A DNA stretch of 64,000 nucleotides from Pantoea cypripedii (GCF_002095535.1 NZ_MLJI01000001.1:124001-188000), one strand, 5' to 3'. Shown: positions 1-10,042, counted from the stretch's first letter. Numbers and translations: made by a program. The notes: generated by a model not told the origin, from the letters alone.

Positions 1-716
1 TCTGGTTACAGACTGACTATTATAAAAGCCGTAAAAGTGGCAATACCCGCAACGATGCGGCGTTGCTCGACGAGATGATCACCAATATCCAGTTCACGCC
101 AGCTGATCCGGCGCATAACACCCTGGATAACATTAAACTGAACGCCGAAAGTGCCAGCGATGCCAATAATCTGCTGCGCCAGTACATTGCTTATGCCAGC
201 GAACGGGCGGCACGCCACCTGGATGAGGAGTTGCAGGGAGCCTGGCAGGCGCGTAGCGAGCAGTTAAAGGCGCAGGTGAAGCGTCAGGAAGATGTGGCGC
301 AGGCGGTATTCGAACGTCAGCGTCAGCGTATCGAGCAGGCATTGAAAATCGCCAGCCAGCAAGGCATTAAAGAAAACCGCACGGTTGCGAGTAGCGAGAA
401 CTTACCGGACAGTGACCGCTTCCTGCTGGGTCAGCAAATGCTACAGGCCCAGCTTGATACCCTGCAGGCAAGCGGACCCGCCTACGATTTAAGCTATGAT
501 CAAAATAGAGTGATGCTGGCGACGTTGCAGGCGGGACCCCAGCTGGATAAGCAATTCCAGACTTATCGTTACCTGCGTACACCGGAGGAACCGGTGACAC
601 GTAATAGTCCACGTCGGGCGTTTATGATGATCATGTGGGGCGTCATCGGCGCGCTGGTGGGTGCGGGGGTGGCATTGGTGCGCCGTCCGCGTCCGATGTT
701 ACCAACGAGTCATTAA
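1..716 (+). CDS. wzzE: WzzE, ECA chain-length regulator (5' end outside window)
   Basis: Inner-membrane polysaccharide co-polymerase that sets the modal chain length of enterobacterial common antigen made by WzyE. Only the C-terminal 237 residues are visible (reading frame begins at base 3); the family is about 350 residues, so the N-terminal membrane segment and part of the periplasmic domain are missing. What is seen is a long helical periplasmic region rich in Q, R and E, a conserved [11 protein letters not shown] stretch, and the C-terminal membrane helix [17 protein letters not shown] followed by a basic tail. It ends 10 bases before wecB, which fits one operon. Confidence 0.95.
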   Translation, partial: WLQTDYYKSRKSGNTRNDAALLDEMITNIQFTPADPAHNTLDNIKLNAESASDANNLLRQYIAYASERAARHLDEELQGAWQARSEQLKAQVKRQEDVAQAVFERQRQRIEQALKIASQQGIKENRTVASSENLPDSDRFLLGQQMLQAQLDTLQASGPAYDLSYDQNRVMLATLQAGPQLDKQFQTYRYLRTPEEPVTRNSPRRAFMMIMWGVIGALVGAGVALVRRPRPMLPTSH

Positions 717-726
717 GAGAAGCCGC

Positions 727-1851
727 GTGAAAGTTCTGACCGTATTTGGCACTCGTCCTGAGGCGATAAAAATGGCGCCCCTGGTGCAGGCGCTGGCGCA
801 GGATGCTGCGTTTGAGTCGCGCCTGTGCGTCACGGCGCAGCATCGCGAAATGCTTGATCAGGTGCTGCGCCTGTTCAGCCTGCAACCCGATTACGATCTC
901 AATATCATGCGCCCGGAGCAGGGCCTGACGGAGATCACCTGCCGCATTTTGCAGGGCATGAAAACCGTGCTGGCTGACTTCAGGCCCGATGTGGTCCTGG
1001 TGCATGGCGACACCACCACCACGCTGGCCGCCAGCCTGGCGGCGTTCTATCACCAGATTCCGGTGGGGCATGTGGAAGCGGGTCTGCGCACCGGTAACCT
1101 GATGTCACCGTGGCCGGAGGAAGCGAACCGCACCCTGACCGGCCATCTGGCAAGTTATCACTTCACGCCCACCGAAAACTCGCGCCAAAACCTGCTGCAT
1201 GAAAATCTGCCGGATCAGCGTATTTTCGTCACCGGGAACACCGTCATTGATGCGTTGCTGTGGGTGCGCGATCGCGTGCTGGATGATGCCGACCTCAATG
1301 CCCGGCTGGCGGCGCGTTATCCGTTCCTCAACCCGGATAAAAAGCTGGTGCTGGTTACCGGCCACCGGCGTGAGAGTTTTGGCGGCGGTTTCGAACGTAT
1401 TTGCAGTGCGTTGGCGCACATTGCCCGCCAGCATCCGCAGGTGCAAATCGTTTATCCGGTGCACCTCAACCCCAATGTCAGCGAACCGGTGAACCGCATT
1501 CTGAGTGGCATCGAAAATATCGTGTTGATTGAGCCGCAGGAGTACCTGCCTTTTGTCTGGCTGATGAACCGGGCCTGGCTGATCCTCACCGATTCGGGCG
1601 GTATTCAGGAAGAAGCTCCCTCACTTGGTAAGCCGGTGCTGGTGATGCGTGACACCACCGAGCGTCCGGAAGCGGTGGCTGCCGGTACGGTCAGGCTGGT
1701 TGGTACCGATGTTGACAAAATTGTCGCTGAAGTCAGCCAGCTGCTGGACAACGAAGACGCCTGGCTGGCGATGAGCCATGCGCACAACCCTTATGGCGAC
1801 GGCCAGGCCTGCGCACGCATTTTGCAGGCCCTCAAAAATCACAGAGCATAA
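727..1851 (+). CDS. wecB: UDP-N-acetylglucosamine 2-epimerase (non-hydrolysing)
   Basis: Converts UDP-GlcNAc to UDP-ManNAc, the first dedicated step of the ManNAcA branch of ECA synthesis; cytoplasmic. The 374-residue product is almost collinear with E. coli WecB (376). The epimerase signatures are visible: [12 protein letters not shown] near the N terminus, VHGDTTTT (catalytic Asp around residue 95), HVEAGLRT (catalytic Glu), TGHRRESFG (catalytic His around 213) and [15 protein letters not shown] near the C terminus. I chose the GTG at 727 because it gives the family start [12 protein letters not shown]; the same frame is open further upstream but only over the wzzE end. Two bases separate it from wecC. 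Confidence 0.97.
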   Translation: MKVLTVFGTRPEAIKMAPLVQALAQDAAFESRLCVTAQHREMLDQVLRLFSLQPDYDLNIMRPEQGLTEITCRILQGMKTVLADFRPDVVLVHGDTTTTLAASLAAFYHQIPVGHVEAGLRTGNLMSPWPEEANRTLTGHLASYHFTPTENSRQNLLHENLPDQRIFVTGNTVIDALLWVRDRVLDDADLNARLAARYPFLNPDKKLVLVTGHRRESFGGGFERICSALAHIARQHPQVQIVYPVHLNPNVSEPVNRILSGIENIVLIEPQEYLPFVWLMNRAWLILTDSGGIQEEAPSLGKPVLVMRDTTERPEAVAAGTVRLVGTDVDKIVAEVSQLLDNEDAWLAMSHAHNPYGDGQACARILQALKNHRA

Positions 1852-1853
1852 CC

Positions 1854-3113
1854 ATGAGTTTTCAAACCATTTCCGTTATTGGACTGGGCTATATTGGGCT
1901 GCCTACGGCAGCCGTTTTTGCTTCCCGGGGAATAAACGTGGTGGGCGTCGATATCAACGCCCGCGCGGTCGACACCATTAATCGTGGTGAAATCCACATC
2001 GTGGAACCGGAACTGGGTGACGTGGTACGTGATGCCGTCCACAGCGGCCATCTGCGTGCGACCATGCAGGCCGAAGCGGCCGATGCGTTCCTGATTGCGG
2101 TACCGACGCCTTTTATCGGCGATCATCAACCGGATCTCAGTTTTGTCCAGGCAGCGGCTGACGCCATTGCATCGGTGTTAAAAGCCGGGGACCTGGTTAT
2201 CCTCGAATCCACATCACCGGTCGGCACCACCGAGCAACTGGCTGAATGGCTGGCGGCTGCGCGTCCGGACCTGCGCTTCCCGCAACACGGCGAGGCGGTG
2301 GATGTCGCCATCGCCTACTGCCCGGAGCGCGTGCTGCCAGGCAAAGTGATGGTGGAGTTGATTGAGAACGATCGGGTTATTGGTGGCATGACGCCCGCCT
2401 GTTCCGCGCGAGCCAGTGAGCTATACCGGATTTTCCTGCGCGGTGAGTGCGTGGAAACCAACGCGCGTACCGCCGAGATGTGCAAATTGACGGAAAATAG
2501 CTTCCGTGACGTCAATATCGCCTTTGCCAATGAATTATCGCTGATTTGCGCCGAGCAGGGGATTAACGTCTGGGAACTGATTGCGCTGGCGAATCGCCAT
2601 CCGCGCGTCAATATCCTGCAACCTGGTCCCGGCGTTGGCGGCCACTGCATTGCGGTCGATCCCTGGTTTATAGTGGCGCAAAACCCGCAGCAGGCGCGAC
2701 TGATCCGCACCGCGCGGGAAGTTAACGATGCCAAACCGCACTGGGTGCTGGACCAGGTAAAACAGCAGCTGGCGGAATGTCTGACGGCCAGCGGTAAGCG
2801 TGCCAGTGATCTCACCATCGCCTGCTTCGGTCTGGCGTTTAAACCCAATATTGACGATCTGCGCGAAAGCCCGGCGATGACGGTAGCGCATCTGATTGCG
2901 GAGTGGCACAGCGGTACCACTTGGGTGGTGGAACCGCATATCAGTGAGATCCCCGCACGCCTCAGCCGTGAAGCCACGCTGGTGACCACCACCACGGCAC
3001 TGCAACACGCCGATATCCTGGTGATGCTGGTCGATCACGCGGCATTTCGCGCCATCGATACGGCGCAGGTGACGCAGTCGTGGATCGTCGATACCAAAGG
3101 AGTGTGGCGATGA
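1854..3113 (+). CDS. wecC: UDP-N-acetyl-D-mannosamine dehydrogenase
   Basis: Oxidises UDP-ManNAc to UDP-ManNAcA with two NAD+. The 419-residue protein has an N-terminal Rossmann dinucleotide motif (GLGYIGLPTA, residues 10-19), a central dimerisation domain and the catalytic cysteine in VGGHCIAVDP (about residue 266), as in UDP-glucose/UDP-mannose dehydrogenases. Its stop overlaps by ATGA with a 15-codon reading frame at 3110-3157 instead of the rffG gene found here in E. coli. A good AAGGAG motif lies at 3097-3102, inside the 3' end of wecC and correctly placed for that small frame. Confidence 0.97.
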   Translation: MSFQTISVIGLGYIGLPTAAVFASRGINVVGVDINARAVDTINRGEIHIVEPELGDVVRDAVHSGHLRATMQAEAADAFLIAVPTPFIGDHQPDLSFVQAAADAIASVLKAGDLVILESTSPVGTTEQLAEWLAAARPDLRFPQHGEAVDVAIAYCPERVLPGKVMVELIENDRVIGGMTPACSARASELYRIFLRGECVETNARTAEMCKLTENSFRDVNIAFANELSLICAEQGINVWELIALANRHPRVNILQPGPGVGGHCIAVDPWFIVAQNPQQARLIRTAREVNDAKPHWVLDQVKQQLAECLTASGKRASDLTIACFGLAFKPNIDDLRESPAMTVAHLIAEWHSGTTWVVEPHISEIPARLSREATLVTTTTALQHADILVMLVDHAAFRAIDTAQVTQSWIVDTKGVWR

Positions 3114-3157
3114 AACAAGTTCGGGTTACCGGCTATGTCCGTCAACGTCAGTATTAA
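3110..3157 (+). pseudogene. 15-codon remnant at the place of rffG
   Basis: A short frame (MKQVRVTGYVRQRQY, then TAA) starts at an ATGA overlap with wecC, 7 bases after a strong AAGGAG. Its first eight residues resemble the start of RffG/RmlB dehydratases (M-K-x-V-x-V-T-G before the GAGFIG nucleotide loop). It then runs out of frame through the start of wecD at 3135. I infer a deletion that removed rffG and rffH but kept the rffG ribosome site and first codons. It may now serve translational coupling to wecD, which has no good ribosome site of its own. The homology is too short to be certain. Confidence 0.45.
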
Positions 3158-3842
3158 GCCCCTGCCGTGGGAAAGCGGCTTCTTCGCCGTGCAGACGGCG
3201 CGGCTGGATCCTGATGGCGATACGCCGCTGACGCAGGCGCTGCAACAGCCCTGCGCGCTGTGGCAAATGAAGGTGGCCGCTGAGCGCAACGATGTGATTG
3301 ATGTCATCAGTCGGCACGGTTTCCAGCTGGTGGAAGGAGAAGCTGACCTTGCCATCAACATCAAACGTACCGAACGGCAAACCGGTGTGCGTATCGCGCG
3401 TGAAGCGCAGATCCCGCAGCTGCGCGCTGCCGCCGCGACGGCGTTCCGCCTGAGCCGTTTTCGTGCACCCTGGTTTCACGCCGATGACAGCAGCCGCTTC
3501 TATGCGCAATGGATTGAAAACGCGGTGCGCGGCACCTTTGATAACCAATGCCTGATCGCCTGCGATGAACAGGGCGCGTTGCAGGGATTTGTCTCGATAC
3601 GCGAACAGAACGACGATGCGCGCATCGGCCTGCTGGCGGTGTTGCCTGAAGCGCAGGGCAAAGGGATTGGCCAGCGGCTACTGCTGGCGGCAGCGGACTG
3701 GGGGCGGGTGCGCCAGCTCAATCGCCTGCGTGTTGCCACCCAGCTCAGTAATCTGGCGGCGATGCGCCTCTATTTACGCAGCGGTGCGCGGCTCGAAAGC
3801 ACCGCCTACTGGTTTTACAGGAACGCACATGATCCCATTTAA
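3135..3842 (+). CDS. wecD: dTDP-4-amino-4,6-dideoxygalactose N-acetyltransferase
   Basis: Acetylates dTDP-Fuc4N with acetyl-CoA to give dTDP-Fuc4NAc, the third ECA sugar donor. The 235-residue product carries a WecD N-terminal region (IKPLPWESGFF), the conserved FRAPWFH and FYAQWIENAVRGTFD segments, and a C-terminal GNAT domain with the acetyl-CoA loop QGKGIGQRLL around residue 175. The start lies inside the small 3110-3157 frame and lacks a clear ribosome site, so translation is probably coupled. It overlaps wecE by 14 bases. Its substrate depends on RmlA/RmlB-type enzymes, which are not encoded in this cluster. Confidence 0.94.
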   Translation: MSVNVSIKPLPWESGFFAVQTARLDPDGDTPLTQALQQPCALWQMKVAAERNDVIDVISRHGFQLVEGEADLAINIKRTERQTGVRIAREAQIPQLRAAAATAFRLSRFRAPWFHADDSSRFYAQWIENAVRGTFDNQCLIACDEQGALQGFVSIREQNDDARIGLLAVLPEAQGKGIGQRLLLAAADWGRVRQLNRLRVATQLSNLAAMRLYLRSGARLESTAYWFYRNAHDPI

Positions 3843-4959
3843 TGCCCCGCCGGTGGTGGGCAGCGAAATTGAATATATGCAGTCGGCGATGGCCAGCGGC
3901 AAACTGTGCGGCGATGGTGGCTTTACCCGGCGCTGTCAGCAGTGGATGGAACAACACTTCGGCAGCAAAAAAGTTCTGCTGACCCCCTCCTGCACCGCCT
4001 CGCTGGAGATGGCGGCGCTGCTGATTGATATCCAGCCCGGTGATGAAGTGATCATGCCGAGCTACACCTTTGTGTCCACAGCCAATGCCTTTGTGTTGCG
4101 CGGTGCGACCATCGTTTTCGTTGATGTGCGGCCCGATACGCTCAATATCGATGAAACCCTGATTGAAGCGGCGATTACCAGCAAAACCCGCGCTATCGTG
4201 CCGGTGCATTACGCCGGGGTGGCCTGCGAAATGGACACCATCATGGCGCTGGCGGCGAAGCATAAATTGTATGTGATTGAAGATGCCGCGCAGGGCGTGA
4301 TGTCGCAATACAAAGGGCGCGCGCTGGGTACCATCGGCCATATTGGTTGCTTCAGCTTCCATGAAACCAAAAACTACACCGCGGGCGGTGAAGGTGGCGC
4401 GACGCTGATTAATGAGGCAAAACTGGTAGAACGTGCGGAGATCATCCGCGAAAAAGGCACCAACCGTAGCCAGTTCTTCCGGGGTCAGGTGGATAAATAC
4501 ACCTGGCGCGATATCGGTTCCAGTTATCTGATGGCGGATTTGCAGGCGGCCTATCTGTGGGCGCAGCTGGAAGCCGCCGAACGCATTAACCAGCAGCGTT
4601 TACGCTTGTGGAACAATTACTTTGCGGCACTCCAGCCGCTGGCGGCAACCGGACGCATTGCGTTGCCGGTGGTGCCGGACAGCTGTCGCCACAACGCGCA
4701 TATGTTTTACATCAAGCTGCGTGACAGCAACGATCGGCAGGCGCTGATCAACTGGATGAAAGAAGCGGAAATTCTCACCGTGTTTCACTATATCCCGCTG
4801 CATTCATCACCGGCGGGGGAGCGCTTTGGTCGCTTCCACGGTGATGACGTGTTTACCACGGCTGAGAGTGAGCGCGTGCTGCGTCTGCCGCTGTTCTACA
4901 ATCTGTCGGACAACAATCAGCGCACGGTCATTAACTCTTTGCTGAGTTTCTTTGCCTGA
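3829..4959 (+). CDS. wecE: dTDP-4-keto-6-deoxyglucose 4-aminotransferase
   Basis: PLP-dependent sugar aminotransferase of the DegT/DnrJ/EryC1 family that makes dTDP-Fuc4N, which WecD then acetylates. The 376-residue protein starts at MIPFNAPPVVG, the family start. It shows the cofactor-binding ED-AAQGV motif and the Schiff-base lysine in SFHETKNYTAGGEGG near residue 180. The open frame extends upstream into wecD, but the ATG at 3829 is the supported start. The gene ends in a TGATG overlap with wzxE. Confidence 0.97.
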   Translation: MIPFNAPPVVGSEIEYMQSAMASGKLCGDGGFTRRCQQWMEQHFGSKKVLLTPSCTASLEMAALLIDIQPGDEVIMPSYTFVSTANAFVLRGATIVFVDVRPDTLNIDETLIEAAITSKTRAIVPVHYAGVACEMDTIMALAAKHKLYVIEDAAQGVMSQYKGRALGTIGHIGCFSFHETKNYTAGGEGGATLINEAKLVERAEIIREKGTNRSQFFRGQVDKYTWRDIGSSYLMADLQAAYLWAQLEAAERINQQRLRLWNNYFAALQPLAATGRIALPVVPDSCRHNAHMFYIKLRDSNDRQALINWMKEAEILTVFHYIPLHSSPAGERFGRFHGDDVFTTAESERVLRLPLFYNLSDNNQRTVINSLLSFFA

Positions 4960-6212
4960 TGTCGCTGGCTAAAGCCTCGGTGTGGACCGCCTCGTCCACG
5001 CTGGTCAAAATTGTTGCGGGTTTGCTGGTGGTTAAACTGCTGGCCGTCAGTTTCGGGCCGGAAGGTGTCGGCCAGGCCGGTAACTTTCGTCAGATGATCA
5101 CCGTGCTTGGCGTACTGGCAGGGGCGGGTATCTTCAACGGCGTCACCACTTACGTGGCGCAATTTCAGCAGCAGCCTGAGTCGTTGCGTGCCGTCACCGG
5201 TACCGCGTCAGCGCTGGTGCTGGGTTTCTCCACGCTGCTGGCGCTGGTGTTCCTGCTGGCGGCGGCTCCCATCAGTCGTGCTTTGTTCGGCCATGACCAA
5301 TATCAGGGCGTGGTCAGGATCGTCGCATTTTTGCAGTTCGGCATCGCCTGGGCCAACCTGACGCTGGCGCTGCTAAAAGGTTTTCGCGATGCGCGTGGCA
5401 ATGCGCTGGCGTTGATGGCGGGCAGCCTGATTGGCGTGCTGGCCTATGTGCTGTGCTGGTGGGTTGGTGGTTATGCCGGTGCGCTGGTTGGCCTGGCGCT
5501 GGTGCCCGCGCTGATCGTGATTCCGGCGCTGGTGATGCTGCACCGTCATCATCAGGTCTTGCCGTTGCGCTGGTTAAAACCGGTGTGGCAGCCGGAACTG
5601 GCGCGCAATCTGGCGAAGTATACTCTGATGGCGCTGATCACTTCGGTAACGCTACCGGTGGCCTGGGTGATGATGCGTAACCTGCTGGCGCAGCAGCAAG
5701 GCTGGGCACAGGTGGGGCTGTGGCAGGGGGTGACCAGTATCTCTGATGCCTACCTGCAATTTATCACCGCCACGTTTAGCGTCTGGCTGTTGCCCACTCT
5801 GGCACGGCTGGAGCATAAGCCACAGATCACCCGCGAAATCCTGCGTGCGCTGCGCTTTGTCCTGCCTGCCGTGGCGGCCGCCAGCTTTTGCGTCTGGCTG
5901 CTGCGCGACGTGGCTATCTGGTTGCTGTTTTCCACAAAGTTTGCCGCGATGCGCGATCTGTTCGTCTGGCAACTGTGCGGCGACGTGTTTAAAGTCGGCG
6001 CGTATGTTTTCGGCTACCTGGTGATCGCCAAAGCCTCGCTGCGCTTCTATATTTTGACTGAAGTCAGCCAGTTCATCTTGCTACTGGCTTTTTCCCACTG
6101 GCTGATTCCGTTACATGGCACAACGGGTGCCGCGCAAGCCTATATGGCGACCTATATCTGTTACTTCGCCCTGTGTTGTGGCGCTTTTACGATTTATTGC
6201 CGGAAAAAATGA
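4959..6212 (+). CDS. wzxE: ECA lipid III flippase
   Basis: Inner-membrane protein that moves the undecaprenyl-linked ECA trisaccharide (lipid III) to the periplasmic face. The 417-residue sequence is hydrophobic throughout, with about 12 membrane helices, and has the polysaccharide-transporter-family start MSLAKASVWTASSTLVKI. Length matches E. coli WzxE (416). It overlaps wecE by one base and wecF by four (ATGA), so translation is likely coupled along the operon. Confidence 0.95.
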   Translation: MSLAKASVWTASSTLVKIVAGLLVVKLLAVSFGPEGVGQAGNFRQMITVLGVLAGAGIFNGVTTYVAQFQQQPESLRAVTGTASALVLGFSTLLALVFLLAAAPISRALFGHDQYQGVVRIVAFLQFGIAWANLTLALLKGFRDARGNALALMAGSLIGVLAYVLCWWVGGYAGALVGLALVPALIVIPALVMLHRHHQVLPLRWLKPVWQPELARNLAKYTLMALITSVTLPVAWVMMRNLLAQQQGWAQVGLWQGVTSISDAYLQFITATFSVWLLPTLARLEHKPQITREILRALRFVLPAVAAASFCVWLLRDVAIWLLFSTKFAAMRDLFVWQLCGDVFKVGAYVFGYLVIAKASLRFYILTEVSQFILLLAFSHWLIPLHGTTGAAQAYMATYICYFALCCGAFTIYCRKK

Positions 6213-7279
6213 CGTTAACTCATGTGCTGGGATCGGATATCCCCCATCATAATCACACGGTGCTGCGCTTCTTTGATGAGGTGATCACCCCGCTGCTGCC
6301 GGTTAACACGCCGCGTCGGTTTATGGTGGTGACGCAAACCCCACAAGCATTGCAGGTGTATCAGTCACTGCAGATTGAAACCTTCCCGAACAAACGCGCG
6401 CTGGCGCAGGCAGTCATCGAACGCGCCGCCGATCGTCAGCAACGCTTCTTTTTCCACGGGCAGTTTAACCCAACGATCTGGCTGGCATTGCTGAGCGGTA
6501 AGCTACGGCGGCGGCAGGCGTTCTGGCATGTGTGGGGTGCCGATTTATACGAAGAGGGCAGTGGCCTGAAGTATCGGCTGTTCTATCTGCTGCGCCGCCT
6601 CGCTCAGGGGCGCATGGCGCGCGTATTCGCGACGCGCGGCGATTTGCACCATTATCAGCAGCGTCATCCGCATGTGCCGGGGTCGCTGCTGTATTTCCCG
6701 ACGCGGATGCCGGAATGCGCGGTGCCGGTCGCGGCTGAACATGATGAATTGACCATCCTGTTGGGCAATTCGGGCGATCGCAGCAATCGCCATATTGCCG
6801 GTTTACAGGCAATCAGGGCACAGTTTGGTGAGCGGGTGAAGGTGGTGGTGCCGCTGGGCTATCCGGCTGATAACGATGTGTATATCGCTGAAATTGCTGC
6901 CGCTGCTGCACAGCTGTTCCCGCAGGAGCAGGTGACGTTGCTGCGCGATAAGATCGATTTCGATGCGTATCTGGCGCTGCTGAGCCGCTGCCAGCTGGGC
7001 TATTTTATGTTTGAACGCCAGCAGGGGATTGGTACCATCTGTCTGTTGATTCAGGCTGGCATTCCGTTTGTGCTCAACCGCAAAAACCCCTTCTGGCGCG
7101 ATCTCAGCGAGCAGGGGGTGCCGGTATTGTTCAGCGACGATGCGCTTGATGAGGCGCGGGTCGCGGAGGCACAGCGCCAGTTAGCGCAATGCGATCCCTC
7201 CGCCATCGCCTTCTTTGCCCCTGGCTATCTGACAGGGTGGCGCGAGGCGCTCACTCTGAGTGAAACGGAGACATTATGA
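6209..7279 (+). CDS. wecF: dTDP-Fuc4NAc:lipid II Fuc4NAc transferase
   Basis: Adds Fuc4NAc to lipid II to complete the ECA trisaccharide (lipid III) on the cytoplasmic face. The 356-residue product belongs to glycosyltransferase family 56. It shows [10 protein letters not shown] near the start, [17 protein letters not shown], and GNSGDRSN with a downstream KVVVPLGYP block in the nucleotide-sugar half. The start at 6209 follows the family ([12 protein letters not shown]) and uses the ATGA overlap with wzxE; an in-frame upstream codon would lie inside wzxE. Confidence 0.96.
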   Translation: MTLTHVLGSDIPHHNHTVLRFFDEVITPLLPVNTPRRFMVVTQTPQALQVYQSLQIETFPNKRALAQAVIERAADRQQRFFFHGQFNPTIWLALLSGKLRRRQAFWHVWGADLYEEGSGLKYRLFYLLRRLAQGRMARVFATRGDLHHYQQRHPHVPGSLLYFPTRMPECAVPVAAEHDELTILLGNSGDRSNRHIAGLQAIRAQFGERVKVVVPLGYPADNDVYIAEIAAAAAQLFPQEQVTLLRDKIDFDAYLALLSRCQLGYFMFERQQGIGTICLLIQAGIPFVLNRKNPFWRDLSEQGVPVLFSDDALDEARVAEAQRQLAQCDPSAIAFFAPGYLTGWREALTLSETETL

Positions 7280-8619
7280 CCCTCATGCAGTTTAGCGGTC
7301 TGCTGGTGGTGTATCTGTTCTCGCTGGGGTTCATTCTGACCCTCACCTGGCGGGAATTTAAACGGGTGCGTTTTAATTTCCACCTGTTCTTCACCTTATT
7401 GTTTTTACTGACCTTCTATTTCGGTTTTCCGCTCACCAGCATTCTGGTGTTCCGCTTTAATATGGCGGTGGTCCCGCCGGAGTATTTGTTGGAGGCGCTG
7501 CTGGCCGCTACCAGTTTCTATGCGATTTATTATGTCAGCTATAAAGTACGCTTACGCCCGGCCACTGCCGCGCCGCCGAAACCCTGGTTACAGATGAATC
7601 GGGTGGAAACGAACCTGACTTGCCTGCTGCTGGCGCTGGTGGCGATTGGTACAGTCACGGTGTTCTTTATGCACAACGGCCTGCTGCTGTTCCGGCTGAC
7701 GGCCTACAACCAGATTTTCTCCAGTGAAGTGTCCGGTGTCGCGCTCAAGCGCTTCTTCTATTTCTTCATTCCGGCAATGCTGATCCGTTACTTCCTCAAT
7801 CCCACGCAACGCCAGTGGTTGCTGTTTTTGCTGGTGTCGGTGGCTTTTGGTTTGCTGACGTATGCGCTGGTGGGCGGTACGCGCGCCAACATCATCATCG
7901 CCTTTGCGCTGTTCCTGTTTATTGGTATTACCCGGGGCTGGATTACCTTGTGGATGCTGGCGGGGGCGGGTGTGATGGCGGTTGGCGGTATGTTCTGGCT
8001 GGCGCTGCGTCGTTACAACCTCGATGTCATGGGGGAAGAGGCGTTTTACACCTTCCTCTATCTGACGCGTGATACCTTCTCGCCGTGGGAGAATCTGGCA
8101 CTGTTATTGCAGCATTATCACAAGATCGAGTTCCAGGGCCTGGCACCGATGTGGCGTGACTTTTATGTGTTTATTCCCAGCTGGCTGTGGCCCGGTCGTC
8201 CTTCGATAGTGTTGAACAGCGCCAACTACTTTACCTGGGAAGTGCTGAATAACCATTCCGGTCTGGCGATATCGCCGACGCTGCTCGGGTCGCTGCTGGT
8301 GATGGGCGGCGTAGGGTTTATACCGCTGGGTGCCGTTGCCGTGGGGATGTTGATGAAAGGCTTCGATAACCTGTATGCACGCGGTCGTAATGAAACCAAC
8401 CGCTATAGCGGAGCCATTCTGCAAAGCTTCTGTTTTGGCGCGGTATTCAACATGATTGTACTGGCGCGTGAAGGGCTGGATGCGTTCGGATCGCGTGTGG
8501 TGTTTTTCTGCATTATTTTTGCTGCCTGTTTGTTGGTGGCGAAGCTGCTTTACTGGCTGCTGGATCGTGCCGGACTGATTCGTCAGCGTGGTGAGCCGGT
8601 TTTACCCAGCCCCTCTTAA
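7276..8619 (+). CDS. wzyE: ECA polymerase
   Basis: Inner-membrane polymerase that joins ECA repeat units on the periplasmic side; WzzE limits the length. The 447-residue protein is strongly hydrophobic with roughly 11 membrane helices and a large central loop ([22 protein letters not shown] and following) typical of WzyE. It overlaps wecF by ATGA and is followed 24 bases later by wecG. Confidence 0.95.
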   Translation: MTLMQFSGLLVVYLFSLGFILTLTWREFKRVRFNFHLFFTLLFLLTFYFGFPLTSILVFRFNMAVVPPEYLLEALLAATSFYAIYYVSYKVRLRPATAAPPKPWLQMNRVETNLTCLLLALVAIGTVTVFFMHNGLLLFRLTAYNQIFSSEVSGVALKRFFYFFIPAMLIRYFLNPTQRQWLLFLLVSVAFGLLTYALVGGTRANIIIAFALFLFIGITRGWITLWMLAGAGVMAVGGMFWLALRRYNLDVMGEEAFYTFLYLTRDTFSPWENLALLLQHYHKIEFQGLAPMWRDFYVFIPSWLWPGRPSIVLNSANYFTWEVLNNHSGLAISPTLLGSLLVMGGVGFIPLGAVAVGMLMKGFDNLYARGRNETNRYSGAILQSFCFGAVFNMIVLAREGLDAFGSRVVFFCIIFAACLLVAKLLYWLLDRAGLIRQRGEPVLPSPS

Positions 8620-8643
8620 CTCCGGGGCGTAACAGGAAGATGT

Positions 8644-9393
8644 TTGACGTTGAATAAGATGAATAAAGAGGCGTTGTGTTACCCCGTGCGTGGTGTCGAT
8701 CTCTGCGCTTTCGGGGATATGGCCTCCTTTCTGCATTTTCTGCTGCCAGATGATAAACCGCGTTACGGTACGCTGGTGGCGATCAACGCAGAGAAAATGT
8801 TGACGCTGGAAAGCGACGCTGAAGTTCGCCAGTTGATTGAACAGGCCGAATTCAAGTATGCCGATGGCATCAGCATCGTTCGCTCGCTACGGAAGAAATA
8901 CCCGCAACTCAAGGTGAACCGTATTGCCGGTGCCGATTTATGGGAAGCCCTGATGGAACGTGCCGGGCGCACTGGCATACCGGTATTTTTGATTGGTGGT
9001 CATCAACAGGTGTTGCAGGAAACCTGCGATAAGTTGCGCCAGCAATGGAATGTGAACATCGTTGGCAGCCAGGATGGCTATTTCTCCCCGGATCAACGCG
9101 AGACGCTGTTTGCGCGTGTGGCGGCAAGCAAAGCCCAGATTGTGACGGTGGCGCTGGGATCGCCGCGCCAGGAGCTGCTGATGCGCGATTGTCGCGTCCA
9201 TTACCCCGATGCGCTGTATATGGGGGTGGGTGGCACCTACGATGTTTTCACCGGCCGGGTGGCGCGTGCACCTCGCTACTGGCAAAAAATGGGGCTGGAG
9301 TGGCTGTATCGTTTGATTCGTCAGCCATCGCGCTGGCGTCGCCAGATAAAATTACTTAAATATTTAGGTTATCACTGGCGCGGCGATCTCTGA
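8644..9393 (+). CDS. wecG: UDP-ManNAcA transferase (lipid II synthesis)
   Basis: Transfers ManNAcA onto undecaprenyl-PP-GlcNAc; last gene of the ECA operon. It is a WecG/TagA/CpsF glycosyltransferase (family 26) of up to 249 residues with [29 protein letters not shown], the long [10 protein letters not shown] block and [11 protein letters not shown]. The start is uncertain. An AGGAAG motif at 8634-8639 sits before TTG codons at 8644 and 8650, while the first in-frame ATG is at 8659 ([10 protein letters not shown]) with a poor ribosome site. I give the longest version. No U-rich terminator follows; a small stem (9395-9415) is the only structure downstream. Confidence 0.93.
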   Translation: MTLNKMNKEALCYPVRGVDLCAFGDMASFLHFLLPDDKPRYGTLVAINAEKMLTLESDAEVRQLIEQAEFKYADGISIVRSLRKKYPQLKVNRIAGADLWEALMERAGRTGIPVFLIGGHQQVLQETCDKLRQQWNVNIVGSQDGYFSPDQRETLFARVAASKAQIVTVALGSPRQELLMRDCRVHYPDALYMGVGGTYDVFTGRVARAPRYWQKMGLEWLYRLIRQPSRWRRQIKLLKYLGYHWRGDL

Positions 9394-9501
9394 TATTGCT
9401 GATAAATGCAGCAATTCACGGTTGCAGGAAGGGGAAAGTGCCGCATTTATCGACGGAATGCACAAAGCGTAATCAAACGCGTTTTTTTATTAAAAAAGCA
9501 C

Positions 9502-9530
9502 TGGACAGTCTGGTACCAAGCCCGTAGTAT
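9502..9530 (+). promoter_or_regulatory. Promoter of the tRNA operon
   Basis: TGGACA at 9502-9507 and TAGTAT at 9525-9530 are 17 bases apart. An A/T-rich stretch (9481-9498) that could act as an UP element lies upstream, and a G/C-rich discriminator (GCCCATCCGC) follows, as is common for stable-RNA promoters. It lies 22 bases before the first tRNA. Confidence 0.7.
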
Positions 9531-9551
9531 GCCCATCCGCAACGGCGCTAC

Positions 9552-9628
<77 letters not shown>

Positions 9629-9691
9629 TTAAGTTTGTGCGCAAGAGCTTCGGTGGTTTTAAATACCGCGTTAGGTAGTAAAAAGATTTAT

Positions 9692-9768
9692 GGTGGCTAT
9701 AGCTCAGTTGGTAGAGCCCTGGATTGTGATTCCAGTTGTCGTGGGTTCGAGTCCCATTAGCCACCCCA
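9692..9768 (+). tRNA. hisR: tRNA-His (GTG)
   Basis: A 77-base tRNA including the extra 5' G typical of tRNA-His. The anticodon GTG lies in GGATTGTGATTCC, the T-arm is GTGGGTTCGAGTCCCAT and the CCA end is encoded. Second gene of the tRNA operon. Confidence 0.98.
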
Positions 9769-9784
9769 GATTTTGCTGGGACAT

Positions 9785-9871
9785 GCGAAGGTGGCGGAAT
9801 TGGTAGACGCGCTAGCTTCAGGTGTTAGTGTTCTTACGGACGTGAGGGTTCAAGTCCCTCTCTTCGCACCA
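9785..9871 (+). tRNA. leuT: tRNA-Leu (CAG)
   Basis: An 87-base class II tRNA with a long variable arm (GTGTTCTTACGGACGT region), anticodon CAG in GCTTCAGGTG, T-arm GAGGGTTCAAGTCCCTC and encoded CCA. Third gene of the operon. Confidence 0.98.
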
Positions 9872-9897
9872 GGCAAAATATTAAGATAGATAAAAAT

Positions 9898-9974
9898 CGG
9901 CGAGTAGCGCAGCTTGGTAGCGCAACTGGTTTGGGACCAGTGGGTCGGAGGTTCGAATCCTCTCTCGCCGACCA
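9898..9974 (+). tRNA. proM: tRNA-Pro (TGG)
   Basis: A 77-base tRNA with acceptor arms CGGCGAG/CTCGCCG, anticodon TGG in GGTTTGGGACC, T-arm GGAGGTTCGAATCCTCT and encoded CCA. Last tRNA before the terminator at 9991. Confidence 0.98.
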
Positions 9975-9990
9975 TCTTAATATGAAAAAC

Positions 9991-10015
9991 AACCTGCTAA
10001 GAGCAGGTTTTTTTT
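9991..10015 (+). terminator. Intrinsic terminator of the tRNA operon
   Basis: An 8-bp stem AACCTGCT/AGCAGGTT with a 3-base loop is followed by eight T, 16 bases after the proM gene. Confidence 0.9.
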
Positions 10016-10042
10016 CGTCTATAGATCAGTGAATTTATCTGT

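Noticed and set aside
9395..9415. Stem ATTGCTG/CAGCAAT as terminator of the ECA operon
   Set aside because: A 7-bp weak stem without a following T run; not enough to call a terminator.
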